Source: Schaedlerella glycyrrhizinilytica_A (GTDB lineage: Bacteria > Bacillota > Clostridia > Lachnospirales > Lachnospiraceae). Taken from it: a DNA stretch of 64,000 nt. The notes beneath the pieces are model-generated. The model was not told the DNA's origin, searched no databases, and was given only the letters and a program-made list of their open reading frames with translations. The position numbers and the translations under genes were made by a program. The DNA is taken from NCBI RefSeq assembly GCF_042852765.1, contig NZ_AP031414.1. One strand, written 5' to 3'. Below are positions 1 to 8,389 of the stretch, piece after piece; position 1 is the first letter of the stretch; each line of letters opens with the position of its first letter.

Positions 1-173
1 TGAAAGAAAAAGGATACAATCCGGTCAATCAGATCGTCGGATATATCATGTCCGGAGATCCGACTTATATTACAAGTTACAACGGCGCGCGCAGTCTTGT
101 GATGAAAGTAGAGCGCGATGAATTGGTAGAAGAATTGCTGAAAGCGTATATTCAGCATAATTCATGGGAATGA
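1..173 (+). CDS. ireB: IreB family regulatory phosphoprotein (C-terminal part)
   Basis: The reading frame is open from the window edge (first full codon at base 3) to TGA at 171-173, giving the last 56 residues. The segment with GYIMSGDPTYITSY and the ending YIQHNSWE is typical of the small UPF0297/IreB family. In enterococci IreB is a substrate of the Ser/Thr kinase IreK and affects cephalosporin resistance; the role here is inferred from family only. It sits 7 bp upstream of ruvX, the same order as yrzL-yrrK-yrzB in Bacillus subtilis. The N terminus lies outside the window. Confidence 0.85.
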   Translation, partial: KEKGYNPVNQIVGYIMSGDPTYITSYNGARSLVMKVERDELVEELLKAYIQHNSWE

Positions 174-180
174 TCAGATT

Positions 181-597
181 ATGAGGATCATGGGACTGGA
201 TTACGGGACAAAGACGGTCGGAGTGGCGATCAGCGATGCTTTGAAGATCACTGCGCAGGGGATCGAGACGATCGAGCGCAAAGAAGAGAACAAGCTGCGC
301 CGGACTTGCGCCCGTATAGAAGAATTGATAAAAGAATACGACGTGGAGAAGATTGTGCTTGGATTTCCGAAGCACATGAACAATGATATCGGGGAACGTG
401 CGGAGAAAGCACTGGAATTTGGCGAGATGCTCAAAAGACGGACCGGATTGGAAGTTGTGATGTGGGACGAACGTTTGACGACGGTTGCGGCGGAGCGTAC
501 GCTGATCGAAAGTAAGGTAAGAAGAGAGAACCGGAAGCAGTATATCGATAAGATCGCGGCGGTTTTTATTCTTCAGGGGTATCTGGATTCACTATAA
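181..597 (+). CDS. ruvX: Putative Holliday junction resolvase RuvX/YqgF
   Basis: A 138-aa cytoplasmic RNase H-fold protein of normal length for the family. The N-terminal motif GLDYGTK (catalytic Asp7), the GFP segment near residue 60, the WDERLTT motif (Asp96) and the C-terminal YIDKIAA (Asp123) are the conserved acidic positions. The family acts on Holliday junctions and/or in processing the 5' end of pre-16S rRNA. The ribosome-binding site before the ATG at 181 is weak, so translational coupling to ireB is likely; an in-frame ATG at 190 is an alternative start. Confidence 0.93.
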   Translation: MRIMGLDYGTKTVGVAISDALKITAQGIETIERKEENKLRRTCARIEELIKEYDVEKIVLGFPKHMNNDIGERAEKALEFGEMLKRRTGLEVVMWDERLTTVAAERTLIESKVRRENRKQYIDKIAAVFILQGYLDSL

Positions 598-652
598 ATA
601 ACAAGGCAAAATAGAGAGCGGCAAGTATAGATGCCGCAAAGGGAGCATATAG

Positions 653-913
653 ATGGAAAAAATCAAATTTACATTTGAAGATGTCGGAGAATCTGTTGAG
701 TTTTTTGTGCTGGAACAGACGAAGCTCAATGGCTCTGTATACATATTGGTAACAGACTCACAGGAAGACGACGCGGAATGTCTGATTTTAAAAGAGACGG
801 CGTCGAAAGAAGACGGAGAGAGTATCTACGAGGTCGTAGAGGATGATACCGAACTTCTGGCAGTGTCGAAGCTTTTTGAAGAGTTGCTGGAAGATGTAGA
901 TATTGAAATGTAA
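653..913 (+). CDS. DUF1292 domain protein (YrzB-like)
   Basis: An 86-aa, strongly acidic protein with the DUF1292 pattern: FTFEDVGESVEFFVLEQT followed by beta-strand-like segments and an acidic tail. The biochemical function of the family is unknown. It nearly always follows ruvX in Firmicutes, as here (55 bp downstream), which supports membership of the same operon. No membrane segment or signal peptide is present. ATG at 653 follows a GGGAG ribosome-binding site. Confidence 0.88.
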   Translation: MEKIKFTFEDVGESVEFFVLEQTKLNGSVYILVTDSQEDDAECLILKETASKEDGESIYEVVEDDTELLAVSKLFEELLEDVDIEM

Positions 914-927
914 GAACGGAGGTGTAA

Positions 928-2598
928 ATGTTTGTGAAAAAACAGAATAACGGAAAGCTTCGGATCATACCGCTGGGAGGTCTGGAGCAAATTGGAATGA
1001 ATATTACTGCCTTTGAGTATGAAGACAGTATTATTGTGGTGGACTGCGGATTGGCATTCCCGGAGGACGACATGTTGGGAATCGATCTGGTGATCCCGGA
1101 TGTGACTTATTTGAAAGATAATATCGACAAGGTGAAAGGATTTGTGATCACTCACGGACATGAGGATCATATCGGCGCGTTGCCGTATGTGCTCAAAGAG
1201 ATCAATCTTCCGATCTATACGACGAAGCTGACGATGGGGATTATTGAGAATAAGCTGAAAGAGCACAATCTGCTGCGCAGTACGAGAAGAAAGGTAGTCC
1301 GTCACGGACAGTCGATCAATCTGGGCAAGTTCCGGATCGAATTTATCAAGACAAACCATAGTATCCAGGATGCGTCTGCACTTGCGATCTATTCCCCGGC
1401 AGGTATTGTTGTGCATACCGGAGACTTTAAGGTGGATTACACGCCGGTGTTTGGGGACGCGATCGATCTGCAGCGTTTTGCGGAGATCGGAAAGAAAGGC
1501 GTGCTGGCATTGATGTCTGACAGCACCAACGCGGAGCGGAAAGGATTTACCCAGTCTGAGCGGACGGTTGGAATCACATTTGATCATATTTTTGCGGAAC
1601 ATCAGAACACGCGTATCATTATCGCTACGTTCGCTTCCAATGTGGACCGTGTGCAGCAGATCATCAACTCTGCCTACAAATATGGAAGAAAAGTAGTCGT
1701 GGAAGGACGGAGCATGGTCAATATCATCTCTACGGCGTCGGAGCTTGGCTATCTGAACGTGCCGGAGCATACGTTGATCGAGATCGATGAGATGAAAAAT
1801 TATCCGCCGGAGAAGATGGTCCTGATCACAACCGGAAGTCAGGGAGAGTCTATGGCAGCGTTGTCGCGCATGGCGGCGGATGTGCACCGAAAAGTGACGA
1901 TCCAGCCGAACGACACGATCATTTTCAGCTCCAACCCGATCCCGGGAAATGAAAAATCCGTTTCCAAGGTGATCAATGAGCTGTCGGCAAAAGGTGCGAA
2001 CGTGATCTTTCAGGACGCTCATGTATCCGGACATGCCTGTCAGGAAGAGTTAAAACTGATCTATTCGCTGGTGAAACCGAAGTATGCGGTTCCTGTTCAC
2101 GGTGAATACCGTCATCTGAAAGCAAATTCAGAGATCGCGCGGAATCTTGGAATCCCGAATGAGAATATCTTTATCCTGCAGTCGGGAGACGTACTGGAGA
2201 TGGATGAGGAGTCTGCAAGAGTGACAGATAAGGTGCATACCGGGGCGATCCTTGTGGATGGTCTCGGAGTCGGAGACGTCGGAAATATCGTCCTGCGAGA
2301 CCGGCAGCATCTGGCGGAAGACGGGATCATTATCGTTGTGCTGACGTTGGAGCGCGGAAGCAACCGCCTGCTTGCCGGACCGGATATTGTTTCACGAGGG
2401 TTTGTATATGTGAGGGAGTCTGAGGGTCTGATGGAGGAAGCGAGAAATGCCGTTTCCGAAAGTCTGGAAAAATGTCTTTCCAACCGTCATTCCGATTGGA
2501 ATAAGATCAAACTGACGATCCGCGATACGATGAATGATTTCATTTGGAAAAAGACGAAGAGAAGACCGATGATTATCCCGATTATTATGGATGTGTGA
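928..2598 (+). CDS. rnj: Ribonuclease J
   Basis: A 556-aa metallo-beta-lactamase/beta-CASP ribonuclease. The zinc motif HGHEDHIGA is at residues 76-84, and further metal/active-site histidines appear in HTGDFK and HVSGHA. RNase J is the 5'-to-3' exonuclease and endonuclease central to mRNA decay and rRNA maturation in Firmicutes. The ATG at 928 follows GGAGGTG. The gene occupies the position between the DUF1292 gene and the O-methyltransferase where B. subtilis carries mltG (yrrL). Whether this is the essential J1 or a J2 paralogue cannot be told from one copy. Confidence 0.95.
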   Translation: MFVKKQNNGKLRIIPLGGLEQIGMNITAFEYEDSIIVVDCGLAFPEDDMLGIDLVIPDVTYLKDNIDKVKGFVITHGHEDHIGALPYVLKEINLPIYTTKLTMGIIENKLKEHNLLRSTRRKVVRHGQSINLGKFRIEFIKTNHSIQDASALAIYSPAGIVVHTGDFKVDYTPVFGDAIDLQRFAEIGKKGVLALMSDSTNAERKGFTQSERTVGITFDHIFAEHQNTRIIIATFASNVDRVQQIINSAYKYGRKVVVEGRSMVNIISTASELGYLNVPEHTLIEIDEMKNYPPEKMVLITTGSQGESMAALSRMAADVHRKVTIQPNDTIIFSSNPIPGNEKSVSKVINELSAKGANVIFQDAHVSGHACQEELKLIYSLVKPKYAVPVHGEYRHLKANSEIARNLGIPNENIFILQSGDVLEMDEESARVTDKVHTGAILVDGLGVGDVGNIVLRDRQHLAEDGIIIVVLTLERGSNRLLAGPDIVSRGFVYVRESEGLMEEARNAVSESLEKCLSNRHSDWNKIKLTIRDTMNDFIWKKTKRRPMIIPIIMDV

Positions 2599-2600
2599 TT

Positions 2601-3293
2601 ATGATAGTAGATGAACGTATTGTGACATTCATCAATTCTATGGAGACAGAGAACAGTCGAATATTAGAGAACATCGAGAGAGAAGCTCTGGATGCCCGCG
2701 TTCCGATCATTCGGAAAGAGATGCAGAGCTTCTTAAAGGTGCTCTTACTTGTGAAGAGACCTATGCGCGTTCTGGAAGTCGGAACTGCCGTAGGTTTCTC
2801 TGCGTTATTGATGAGTGAATATCTGCCGGAGAGCGCAGTGATCACAACAATTGAAAATTATGAGAAGAGGATTCCCATAGCAAGGGAAAACTTCCGCCGG
2901 GCAGGAAAGGAAGTGCAGATCACCTTGCTTGAGGGGGATGCGCAGGATGTGCTGAAGACATTGGACGAACCGTATGATTTTATCTTTATGGATGCGGCAA
3001 AGGGACAGTATATCCATTTTCTTCCGGATGTATTAAGACTTCTTGTGCCGGGAGGACTTTTGGTCTCGGACAATGTGATGCAGGACGGGAGCATCATCGA
3101 ATCCCGGTTTTGTGTGGAACGCCGGGATCGTACGATCCATGCAAGGATGCGGGAATATTTATACGAACTGAAACACAATGAGCTGCTGGAAACATCCATC
3201 GTTCCGCTTGGAGACGGCGTGGCGCTGAGTGTGAAAGCAGAAAAAGGAAAGAAAAATATTCAGGAAAATATACAGGAAAGGAAACAGATATGA
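2601..3293 (+). CDS. trmR: tRNA 5-hydroxyuridine O-methyltransferase (TrmR/YrrM-like)
   Basis: A 230-aa class I SAM-dependent methyltransferase of the catechol-O-methyltransferase type. The SAM loop LEVGTAVGF lies at residues 58-66 and the acidic motif FIFMDAAKGQY near 135-145. In B. subtilis the orthologue in this locus (yrrM) methylates 5-hydroxyuridine at tRNA wobble U34 to give 5-methoxyuridine. I place the start at ATG 2601, two bases after the RNase J stop. An upstream in-frame ATG at 2544 would overlap rnj by 55 bp and adds a non-homologous 19-residue stretch. The U32 partner follows with a 4-bp overlap. Confidence 0.85.
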   Translation: MIVDERIVTFINSMETENSRILENIEREALDARVPIIRKEMQSFLKVLLLVKRPMRVLEVGTAVGFSALLMSEYLPESAVITTIENYEKRIPIARENFRRAGKEVQITLLEGDAQDVLKTLDEPYDFIFMDAAKGQYIHFLPDVLRLLVPGGLLVSDNVMQDGSIIESRFCVERRDRTIHARMREYLYELKHNELLETSIVPLGDGVALSVKAEKGKKNIQENIQERKQI

Positions 3294-4537
3294 GTGAAGC
3301 AAAGCAGAGAAGACATCCGGAACTGCTGATTCCGGCGAGCAGTCTGGAAGTGCTGAAAACCGCGGTGATCTTTGGTGCGGATGCGGTATATATCGGAGGA
3401 GAAGCATTCGGGCTGCGTGCAAAAGCGAAGAATTTCTCGATGGATGATATGAAAGAGGGGATCGCATTTGCACACGAGTATGGTGTGAAAGTCTATGTGA
3501 CGGCAAATATCCTTGCCCACAATGATGATCTGGAGGGGGTCAGAACCTATTTTGAAGAATTGAAAGAGATCAAGCCGGATGCTCTGATCATTGCCGATCC
3601 CGGGGTGTTCGAGATCGCAAAAGAGGTGTGCCCGGAGATCGAGCGTCACATCAGCACGCAGGCGAACAATACGAATTACGGTACATATAACTTCTGGTAT
3701 CGGCAGGGGGCGAGCAGAGTCGTATCGGCAAGAGAACTGTCGATGGAAGAGTTAAGAGAACTCCGTGCGAATATTCCGCAAGATCTGGAAATCGAGACGT
3801 TCATCCACGGAGCCATGTGCATTTCTTATTCGGGACGGTGTCTTTTGAGTAATTATTTTACCGGGCGTGACGCCAACCGCGGAGCATGTACACATCCGTG
3901 CCGGTGGAAATATGCGGTGGTCGAGGAGACCAGACCGGGCGAGTATATGCCGGTGTATGAAAATGAGCGGGGAACTTACATTTTTAACTCGAAAGATCTT
4001 TGCATGATCGAACATATTCCGGAGCTGATCGACGCCGGGATCGACAGCTTGAAGATCGAGGGCAGGATGAAGACTGCACTTTATGTGGCGACGGTGGCGA
4101 GAACATACCGGAGGGCATTGGATGATTACCGACAGGATCCGAAGCTTTACGAAAAAAATATGCCATGGTATCTGGAGCAGATATCCAACTGCACTTACCG
4201 ACAGTTTACAACCGGATTTTTCTTTGGAAAGCCGGATGAGAACACACAGATCTACGACAGCAACACTTATGTGAAAGAATATACATATCTTGGGATTGTC
4301 GGAGAAGTAAAGGACGGCTTGTGCCGGATCGAACAGCGGAACAAATTCGCGGTGGGAGAGACCATCGAGATCATGAAGCCGGACGGAAGCGACATAGAAG
4401 TGGTCGTGCGCCGGATTCTGAACGAAGAAGGGGAAGAGCAGGAGAGTGCGCCGCATTCGAAGCAGGTGCTGTATGTCGATCTGGAGGGAAAGGCAGAAAA
4501 ATATGATATTTTGAGACGGGCGGAAAGAAAAGAATAA
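3290..4537 (+). CDS. trhP: U32 family protein, probable tRNA U34 hydroxylase TrhP
   Basis: A 415-aa protein of the former peptidase U32 family. Cysteines C177, C184, C200, C204 and C238 match the Fe-S cysteine cluster of the family (motif SGRCLLSNYFTGRDANRGAC ends at C200). Members paired with TrmR carry out prephenate-dependent hydroxylation of wobble U34, the step before methylation. The start overlaps the trmR stop (ATGA), so the two are translationally coupled. B. subtilis has two adjacent U32 genes (yrrN, yrrO); here there is only one. Its length and C-terminal domain resemble YrrO. The collagenase/peptidase label seen in databases is historical. Confidence 0.85.
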   Translation: MSEAKQRRHPELLIPASSLEVLKTAVIFGADAVYIGGEAFGLRAKAKNFSMDDMKEGIAFAHEYGVKVYVTANILAHNDDLEGVRTYFEELKEIKPDALIIADPGVFEIAKEVCPEIERHISTQANNTNYGTYNFWYRQGASRVVSARELSMEELRELRANIPQDLEIETFIHGAMCISYSGRCLLSNYFTGRDANRGACTHPCRWKYAVVEETRPGEYMPVYENERGTYIFNSKDLCMIEHIPELIDAGIDSLKIEGRMKTALYVATVARTYRRALDDYRQDPKLYEKNMPWYLEQISNCTYRQFTTGFFFGKPDENTQIYDSNTYVKEYTYLGIVGEVKDGLCRIEQRNKFAVGETIEIMKPDGSDIEVVVRRILNEEGEEQESAPHSKQVLYVDLEGKAEKYDILRRAERKE

Positions 4538-4551
4538 AAAACATCAAAAAT

Positions 4552-4579
4552 TTAGCAGTTTATCAGATTAAATCGCTAA
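4552..4579. promoter_or_regulatory. Imperfect dyad upstream of the OPT transporter promoter
   Basis: TTAGCAGTTTA and TAAATCGCTAA form an 11-bp inverted repeat with two mismatches around a 6-bp centre, 6 bp upstream of the -35 box. This could be an operator or a weak hairpin ending the trhP transcript. There is no U-run, so an operator is slightly favoured. Confidence 0.3.
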
Positions 4580-4585
4580 GTTCTA

Positions 4586-4614
4586 TTGCATAATTTCAAA
4601 TTTTTCGGTATAAT
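4586..4614 (+). promoter_or_regulatory. Sigma-A type promoter of the OPT transporter operon
   Basis: TTGCAT (4586-4591), 17-bp spacer, TATAAT (4609-4614); transcription would start near 4621, about 29 nt before the ATG at 4650. Confidence 0.75.
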
Positions 4615-4649
4615 ATCACATGTTGTGACTAATGAAAAGGAGAGAGGAT

Positions 4650-6566
4650 ATGAACAACGAAAAAGAATTTAAGCCATATATCCCGGCTGAAAAGGTTACT
4701 CCAGAGTTGACAGTAACGTCAATCGTAATGGGTATCATCCTTGCAGTGGTATTTGGCGCGGCAAACGCGTATCTTGGGTTGCGCGTCGGTATGACGGTAT
4801 CTGCATCTATTCCGGCAGCCGTTATCTCCATGGGTGTGATCCGTGTGATCATGCGCAAAAACTCTATTTTGGAAAGTAACATAGTACAGACGATCGGTTC
4901 TGCAGGAGAATCTCTGGCTGCAGGAGCGATCTTCACTCTGCCGGCACTTTTCCTGTGGGCAGCAGAAGGTAAGATGGACAAACCGGGAATTTTTGAAATT
5001 ACGATCATCGCTTTACTTGGTGGTCTTCTCGGAGTATTCTTCATGGTACCGCTCCGTAATGCTCTGATCGTAAAAGAGCACGGAACACTTCCGTATCCGG
5101 AGGGAACTGCATGTGCAGAAGTACTTCTGGCAGGAGAAGAGGGCGGAGCAAATGCATCGACTGTATTTGCAGGTCTCGGAATCGCGGCAGCATTCAAGTT
5201 TGTGATCGACGGTCTGAAACTTGTTCCGAGTGAAGTGAGTTTCCGCGTAAAAGGTTTTGCAGGAGAGATCGGAACTCAGATTTATCCGGCTGTTATGTCA
5301 GTAGGTTATATCTGCGGACCGAAGATTTCTTCCTACATGTTCGCCGGCGGATGTATCAGCTGGCTTGTATTGATTCCGTTGATCGTGCTGTTCGGTTCTG
5401 AACTGACACTGTATCCGGGAACAGTTCCGATCGGAGAATTGTTCGCAACAGGCGGTGCAAGCGCGATCTGGTCTAACTACATCAAATATATCGGTGCAGG
5501 AGCACTTGCTGCTGGTGGTATCATCAGTCTGATCAAGTCTCTTCCGCTGATCGTACGCACATTCCGCGATGCCATGAAGAGCATGAAAGGCGGAGTTGGA
5601 AGCGACAGCAACGAGCGTACAGCACAGGATCTGAGCATGAAATTTATTTTGATCGCAATTCTTATTCTGACACTGCTTGTATGGCTTGTACCGGCTATCC
5701 CGGTAACACTGGTTGGAGCGATCATCGTTGTGATCTTCGGATTCTTCTTTGCAACAGTATCTTCCAGAATGGTAGGTCTTGTAGGAAGCTCTAACAACCC
5801 GGTATCCGGTATGGCGATCGCAACACTTTTGTTTGCAACGATCATCCTGAAACTGACAGGAGACGTTGGAGCACACGGTATGCAGGGCGCTATCGCGATC
5901 GGTTCTATCATCTGTATCGTAGCAGCGATCGCAGGTGATACTTCACAGGATCTGAAGACCGGTTATCTGCTTGGTTCAACACCGAAGAAACAGCAGATCG
6001 GAGAGGTTCTTGGTGTTGTTGCTGCCGCATTTGCTATCGGTGGAGTACTGTATCTGTTAGATGCTGCATGGGGATTCGGTTCAGAAGAACTTGGAGCGCC
6101 TCAGGCAATGCTGATGAAGATGATCATCGAAGGTGTTATGGATGGAAATCTTCCATGGGCACTTGTATTTACAGGAGTATTCCTTGCAATTGTGATCGAG
6201 ATCCTTGGAATCCCGGTACTTCCGTTTGCAATCGGTGTATATCTTCCGGTACAGCTCAACGCTTGTATCATGGTTGGCGGACTGGTTCGTCTTGGTGTTG
6301 AAAAATACAGCGCTAAGAAAGCAAACAAAGATGCTATCGTTAACGACGGTGTTCTGTTCTGTTCAGGTATGATCGCAGGAGAGGGTCTTGTAGGTATCTT
6401 ACTTGCTCTGTTCGCGATCGGCGGAATCGATCAAGTGATCAACCTGTCCGGAAAGCTGAATCTGGCGCCGGCAGTTGCTAACGTTGCAAGCCTTGGAGTA
6501 TTTGCTCTGCTTATTCTGATCGTTCTGAAATTCTCTGTTTGGAAAAAGAGAAAAGAGAGTAAATAA
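4650..6566 (+). CDS. OPT family oligopeptide transporter
   Basis: A 638-aa polytopic membrane protein with about 14-16 hydrophobic segments. It has the OPT-family pattern near the N terminus (ANAYLGLRVGMTVSASIPAAV) and GTLPYPEGTACAEVL further on. Family members import oligopeptides with protons; the exact substrate is not determinable. ATG 4650 is chosen because AAAGGAGAG lies 4-10 bp upstream; the ATG at 4632 precedes this ribosome-binding site. The preceding promoter and the PqqD-like gene two bases downstream suggest a two-gene operon ended by the terminator at 6926. Confidence 0.93.
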   Translation: MNNEKEFKPYIPAEKVTPELTVTSIVMGIILAVVFGAANAYLGLRVGMTVSASIPAAVISMGVIRVIMRKNSILESNIVQTIGSAGESLAAGAIFTLPALFLWAAEGKMDKPGIFEITIIALLGGLLGVFFMVPLRNALIVKEHGTLPYPEGTACAEVLLAGEEGGANASTVFAGLGIAAAFKFVIDGLKLVPSEVSFRVKGFAGEIGTQIYPAVMSVGYICGPKISSYMFAGGCISWLVLIPLIVLFGSELTLYPGTVPIGELFATGGASAIWSNYIKYIGAGALAAGGIISLIKSLPLIVRTFRDAMKSMKGGVGSDSNERTAQDLSMKFILIAILILTLLVWLVPAIPVTLVGAIIVVIFGFFFATVSSRMVGLVGSSNNPVSGMAIATLLFATIILKLTGDVGAHGMQGAIAIGSIICIVAAIAGDTSQDLKTGYLLGSTPKKQQIGEVLGVVAAAFAIGGVLYLLDAAWGFGSEELGAPQAMLMKMIIEGVMDGNLPWALVFTGVFLAIVIEILGIPVLPFAIGVYLPVQLNACIMVGGLVRLGVEKYSAKKANKDAIVNDGVLFCSGMIAGEGLVGILLALFAIGGIDQVINLSGKLNLAPAVANVASLGVFALLILIVLKFSVWKKRKESK

Positions 6567-6568
6567 TC

Positions 6569-6919
6569 ATGAAGAAAAAAGATAATGTGATTTCAGCAAA
6601 TTATCTGGAAAAGATTCCGATGCGCCCGGAAGAGATCGGGTGGAGCACGGATGAAAAGGGAATTGTGACTCTGGATATCGAGAATACCGGGGTGATGAAC
6701 CGGATTGCACAGAAGCTGTTTCACAAGCCAAAAGTCACACACGTTCATCTGGATGCGACCGGCAGTTTTGTATGGCCGCTTTTGGATGGCAAGAAAAATA
6801 TTATCGAGCTTGGAGAATTGGTAAAAGAGCAGTTTGGGGAAGAGGCAGAACCGCTTTATCCGAGACTGGCGAAGTTTTTTCAGATTTTAGACAGTTATCA
6901 TTTTCTGAAATGGCAGTAA
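6569..6919 (+). CDS. PqqD-like peptide-chaperone fold protein
   Basis: A 116-aa soluble protein containing a PqqD-type winged fold (LDATGSFVWPLLDGKKNIIELGELV at about residues 60-84 matches the family core). PqqD domains present peptide substrates to radical SAM enzymes in RiPP synthesis, but no radical SAM maturase or precursor peptide is adjacent here. It directly follows the oligopeptide transporter (2 bp gap), so a role tied to peptide import or handling is possible; this is inference. Confidence 0.75.
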   Translation: MKKKDNVISANYLEKIPMRPEEIGWSTDEKGIVTLDIENTGVMNRIAQKLFHKPKVTHVHLDATGSFVWPLLDGKKNIIELGELVKEQFGEEAEPLYPRLAKFFQILDSYHFLKWQ

Positions 6920-6925
6920 AAATGG

Positions 6926-6954
6926 GCTGGAGCCGTAAGGCTTCAGCTCTTTTT
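6926..6954 (+). terminator. Rho-independent terminator after the OPT/PqqD operon
   Basis: GCTGGAGCC and GGCTTCAGC form a 9-bp stem (one G-U pair) with a GTAA tetraloop, followed by TCTTTTT. Confidence 0.85.
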
Positions 6955-6973
6955 GAAAATAATATTTTAATAA

Positions 6974-7001
6974 AACGACAGCATCAGTGTACACTGTCGT
7001 T
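6974..7001. promoter_or_regulatory. Nested palindromes upstream of the NhaC-type antiporter
   Basis: AACGACAG (6974-6981) is repeated inverted as CTGTCGTT (6994-7001). Inside it is a perfect 12-bp palindrome, CAGTGTACACTG (6985-6996). The two pairings are mutually exclusive as hairpins but both could be a repressor site. A TTGACA box at 7007-7012 follows but lacks a good -10 at normal spacing. Bases 6981-6993 also resemble the end of the repeat element at 31,953. Confidence 0.45.
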
Positions 7002-7053
7002 ATCGATTGACACAATATCATATTACAATACGAGAGAAAAGGGGGATTTGTTT

Positions 7054-8382
7054 ATGAAAAAAAGTAATCCAATCGCACTTCTGCCGATCGGTGTCTTTCT
7101 GGTTTTATATCTGGGACTTGGGATCTTATTTGAGTATGTGCTGAAAATTCCGATGGGATTTTACAATATTCCGATCATCATTGCATTTCTTGCGGCGATT
7201 CTTGTTGCATGTCTGCAGAACCGCAATGTAAAATTTGATGAAAAGCTGGAACTGATGGCACAGGGACTGGCAGACAAGAATATCATCACGATGCTACTGA
7301 TCTTCCTGACAGCGGGAACGTTTGTCGGCGTCGTAGGACGGAGCAGTGCGGAGAGTGTGGCATATTTTATGCTGGGACTGATCCCGACCAGATTTGCCGT
7401 TGTTGTCTTGTTTGTTGTGGCTTGTTTTGTATCGACGGCAATGGGGACGTCTGTCGGAACGATCACGCTTCTGACGCCGATCGCGGTTGCGGTCTCAACG
7501 GCATCCGGTTTTGAACTGCCGCTTTGTATCGGTTCGGTAATGGGAGGAGCGATGTTTGGGGATAACCTTTCTTTTATTTCCGATACGACGATCGCAGCCT
7601 GTAACGGACAGGGATGTGCTATGAAAGACAAGTTCCGGGAGAACTTCGGAATCGCACTGCCGGCGGCGCTTGCGACCGTGATATTGATTTTGGTGCTTTC
7701 ATTCCGCACACAGCTTGACGGAGCGGTTGTGGAATCTTATAATCTGATTCAGATCGTGCCGTACGTTCTTGTCCTGATCGGAGGAATTGCGGGGATCAAC
7801 GTGTTTGTCGTTCTCCTGATCGGAATCATATCCGGGGCGGCGATCATGCTCGGCACAGGGCAGACAGCGCCGACCGATCTTCTGGCAAATATGGGATCCG
7901 GCGCAGCGGGAATGTTTGAAACTTCCATGGTTGCGATCCTTGTGGCTGCGATGTGTGCGCTGATCCGCGAGTACGGAGGATTTGAAGCGCTGCTGTCTGC
8001 GATCCGCAGAGTATTCAAAGGGAAGCGGGGAGGTCAGCTCGGTATGGGACTGCTTGTCGGTGCGATGGATATTGCAACGGCGAATAATACAGTGGCGATT
8101 GTAATGGCAAACCCGATCGCAAAGGAAATGTCAAAGGAATATGGGATCACATCCAGAAAAGCGGCATCGCTTTTGGATACCTTTTCCTGTATATCACAGG
8201 GGGTGATCCCTTACGGTGCGCAGATGCTTGTTGCGATTTCTGCGGCAGCGGAACTGGGACATGAAGTTTCCGCATTTCAGATCATTCCGAATCTGTTTTA
8301 TCCGGGTCTTTTATTGGTCAGCTCTCTGATCTTTATCTTTGTGCTGCCGCAGAAAAACAGTGCGCCGGAACAAAAACATTAG
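7054..8382 (+). CDS. Na+/H+ antiporter, NhaC family
   Basis: A 442-aa protein with about 11-12 hydrophobic segments and the NhaC-family region STAMGTSVGTITLLTPIAVA followed by GGAMFGDNLSFISDTTIAA. The family exchanges cytoplasmic Na+ (or an organic acid in malate-lactate variants) for protons. ATG 7054 follows AGGGGGA; the frame is open further upstream (to 6772), but that stretch overlaps the PqqD gene and the terminator. It has its own intergenic region with a palindromic site, so it is probably a separate transcription unit. Its 3' end meets sigK head-on with only 7 bp between the stops. Confidence 0.9.
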   Translation: MKKSNPIALLPIGVFLVLYLGLGILFEYVLKIPMGFYNIPIIIAFLAAILVACLQNRNVKFDEKLELMAQGLADKNIITMLLIFLTAGTFVGVVGRSSAESVAYFMLGLIPTRFAVVVLFVVACFVSTAMGTSVGTITLLTPIAVAVSTASGFELPLCIGSVMGGAMFGDNLSFISDTTIAACNGQGCAMKDKFRENFGIALPAALATVILILVLSFRTQLDGAVVESYNLIQIVPYVLVLIGGIAGINVFVVLLIGIISGAAIMLGTGQTAPTDLLANMGSGAAGMFETSMVAILVAAMCALIREYGGFEALLSAIRRVFKGKRGGQLGMGLLVGAMDIATANNTVAIVMANPIAKEMSKEYGITSRKAASLLDTFSCISQGVIPYGAQMLVAISAAAELGHEVSAFQIIPNLFYPGLLLVSSLIFIFVLPQKNSAPEQKH

Positions 8383-8389
8383 AAAATCA

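Noticed and set aside
826..2034. Long minus-strand open frame (402 codons) opposite RNase J
   Set aside because: It is antisense to a clear RNase J gene, has no ribosome-binding site and its translation has no recognisable domain; a by-product of codon usage.
2544..2600. Extended N terminus of the tRNA methyltransferase from ATG 2544
   Set aside because: It would overlap RNase J by 55 bp and adds residues unlike the family; ATG 2601 starts the conserved sequence.
4596..4614. CodY box overlapping the OPT transporter promoter
   Set aside because: The best alignment to AATTTTCWGAAAATT matches only about 8 of 15 positions, not distinguishable from A/T-rich background.
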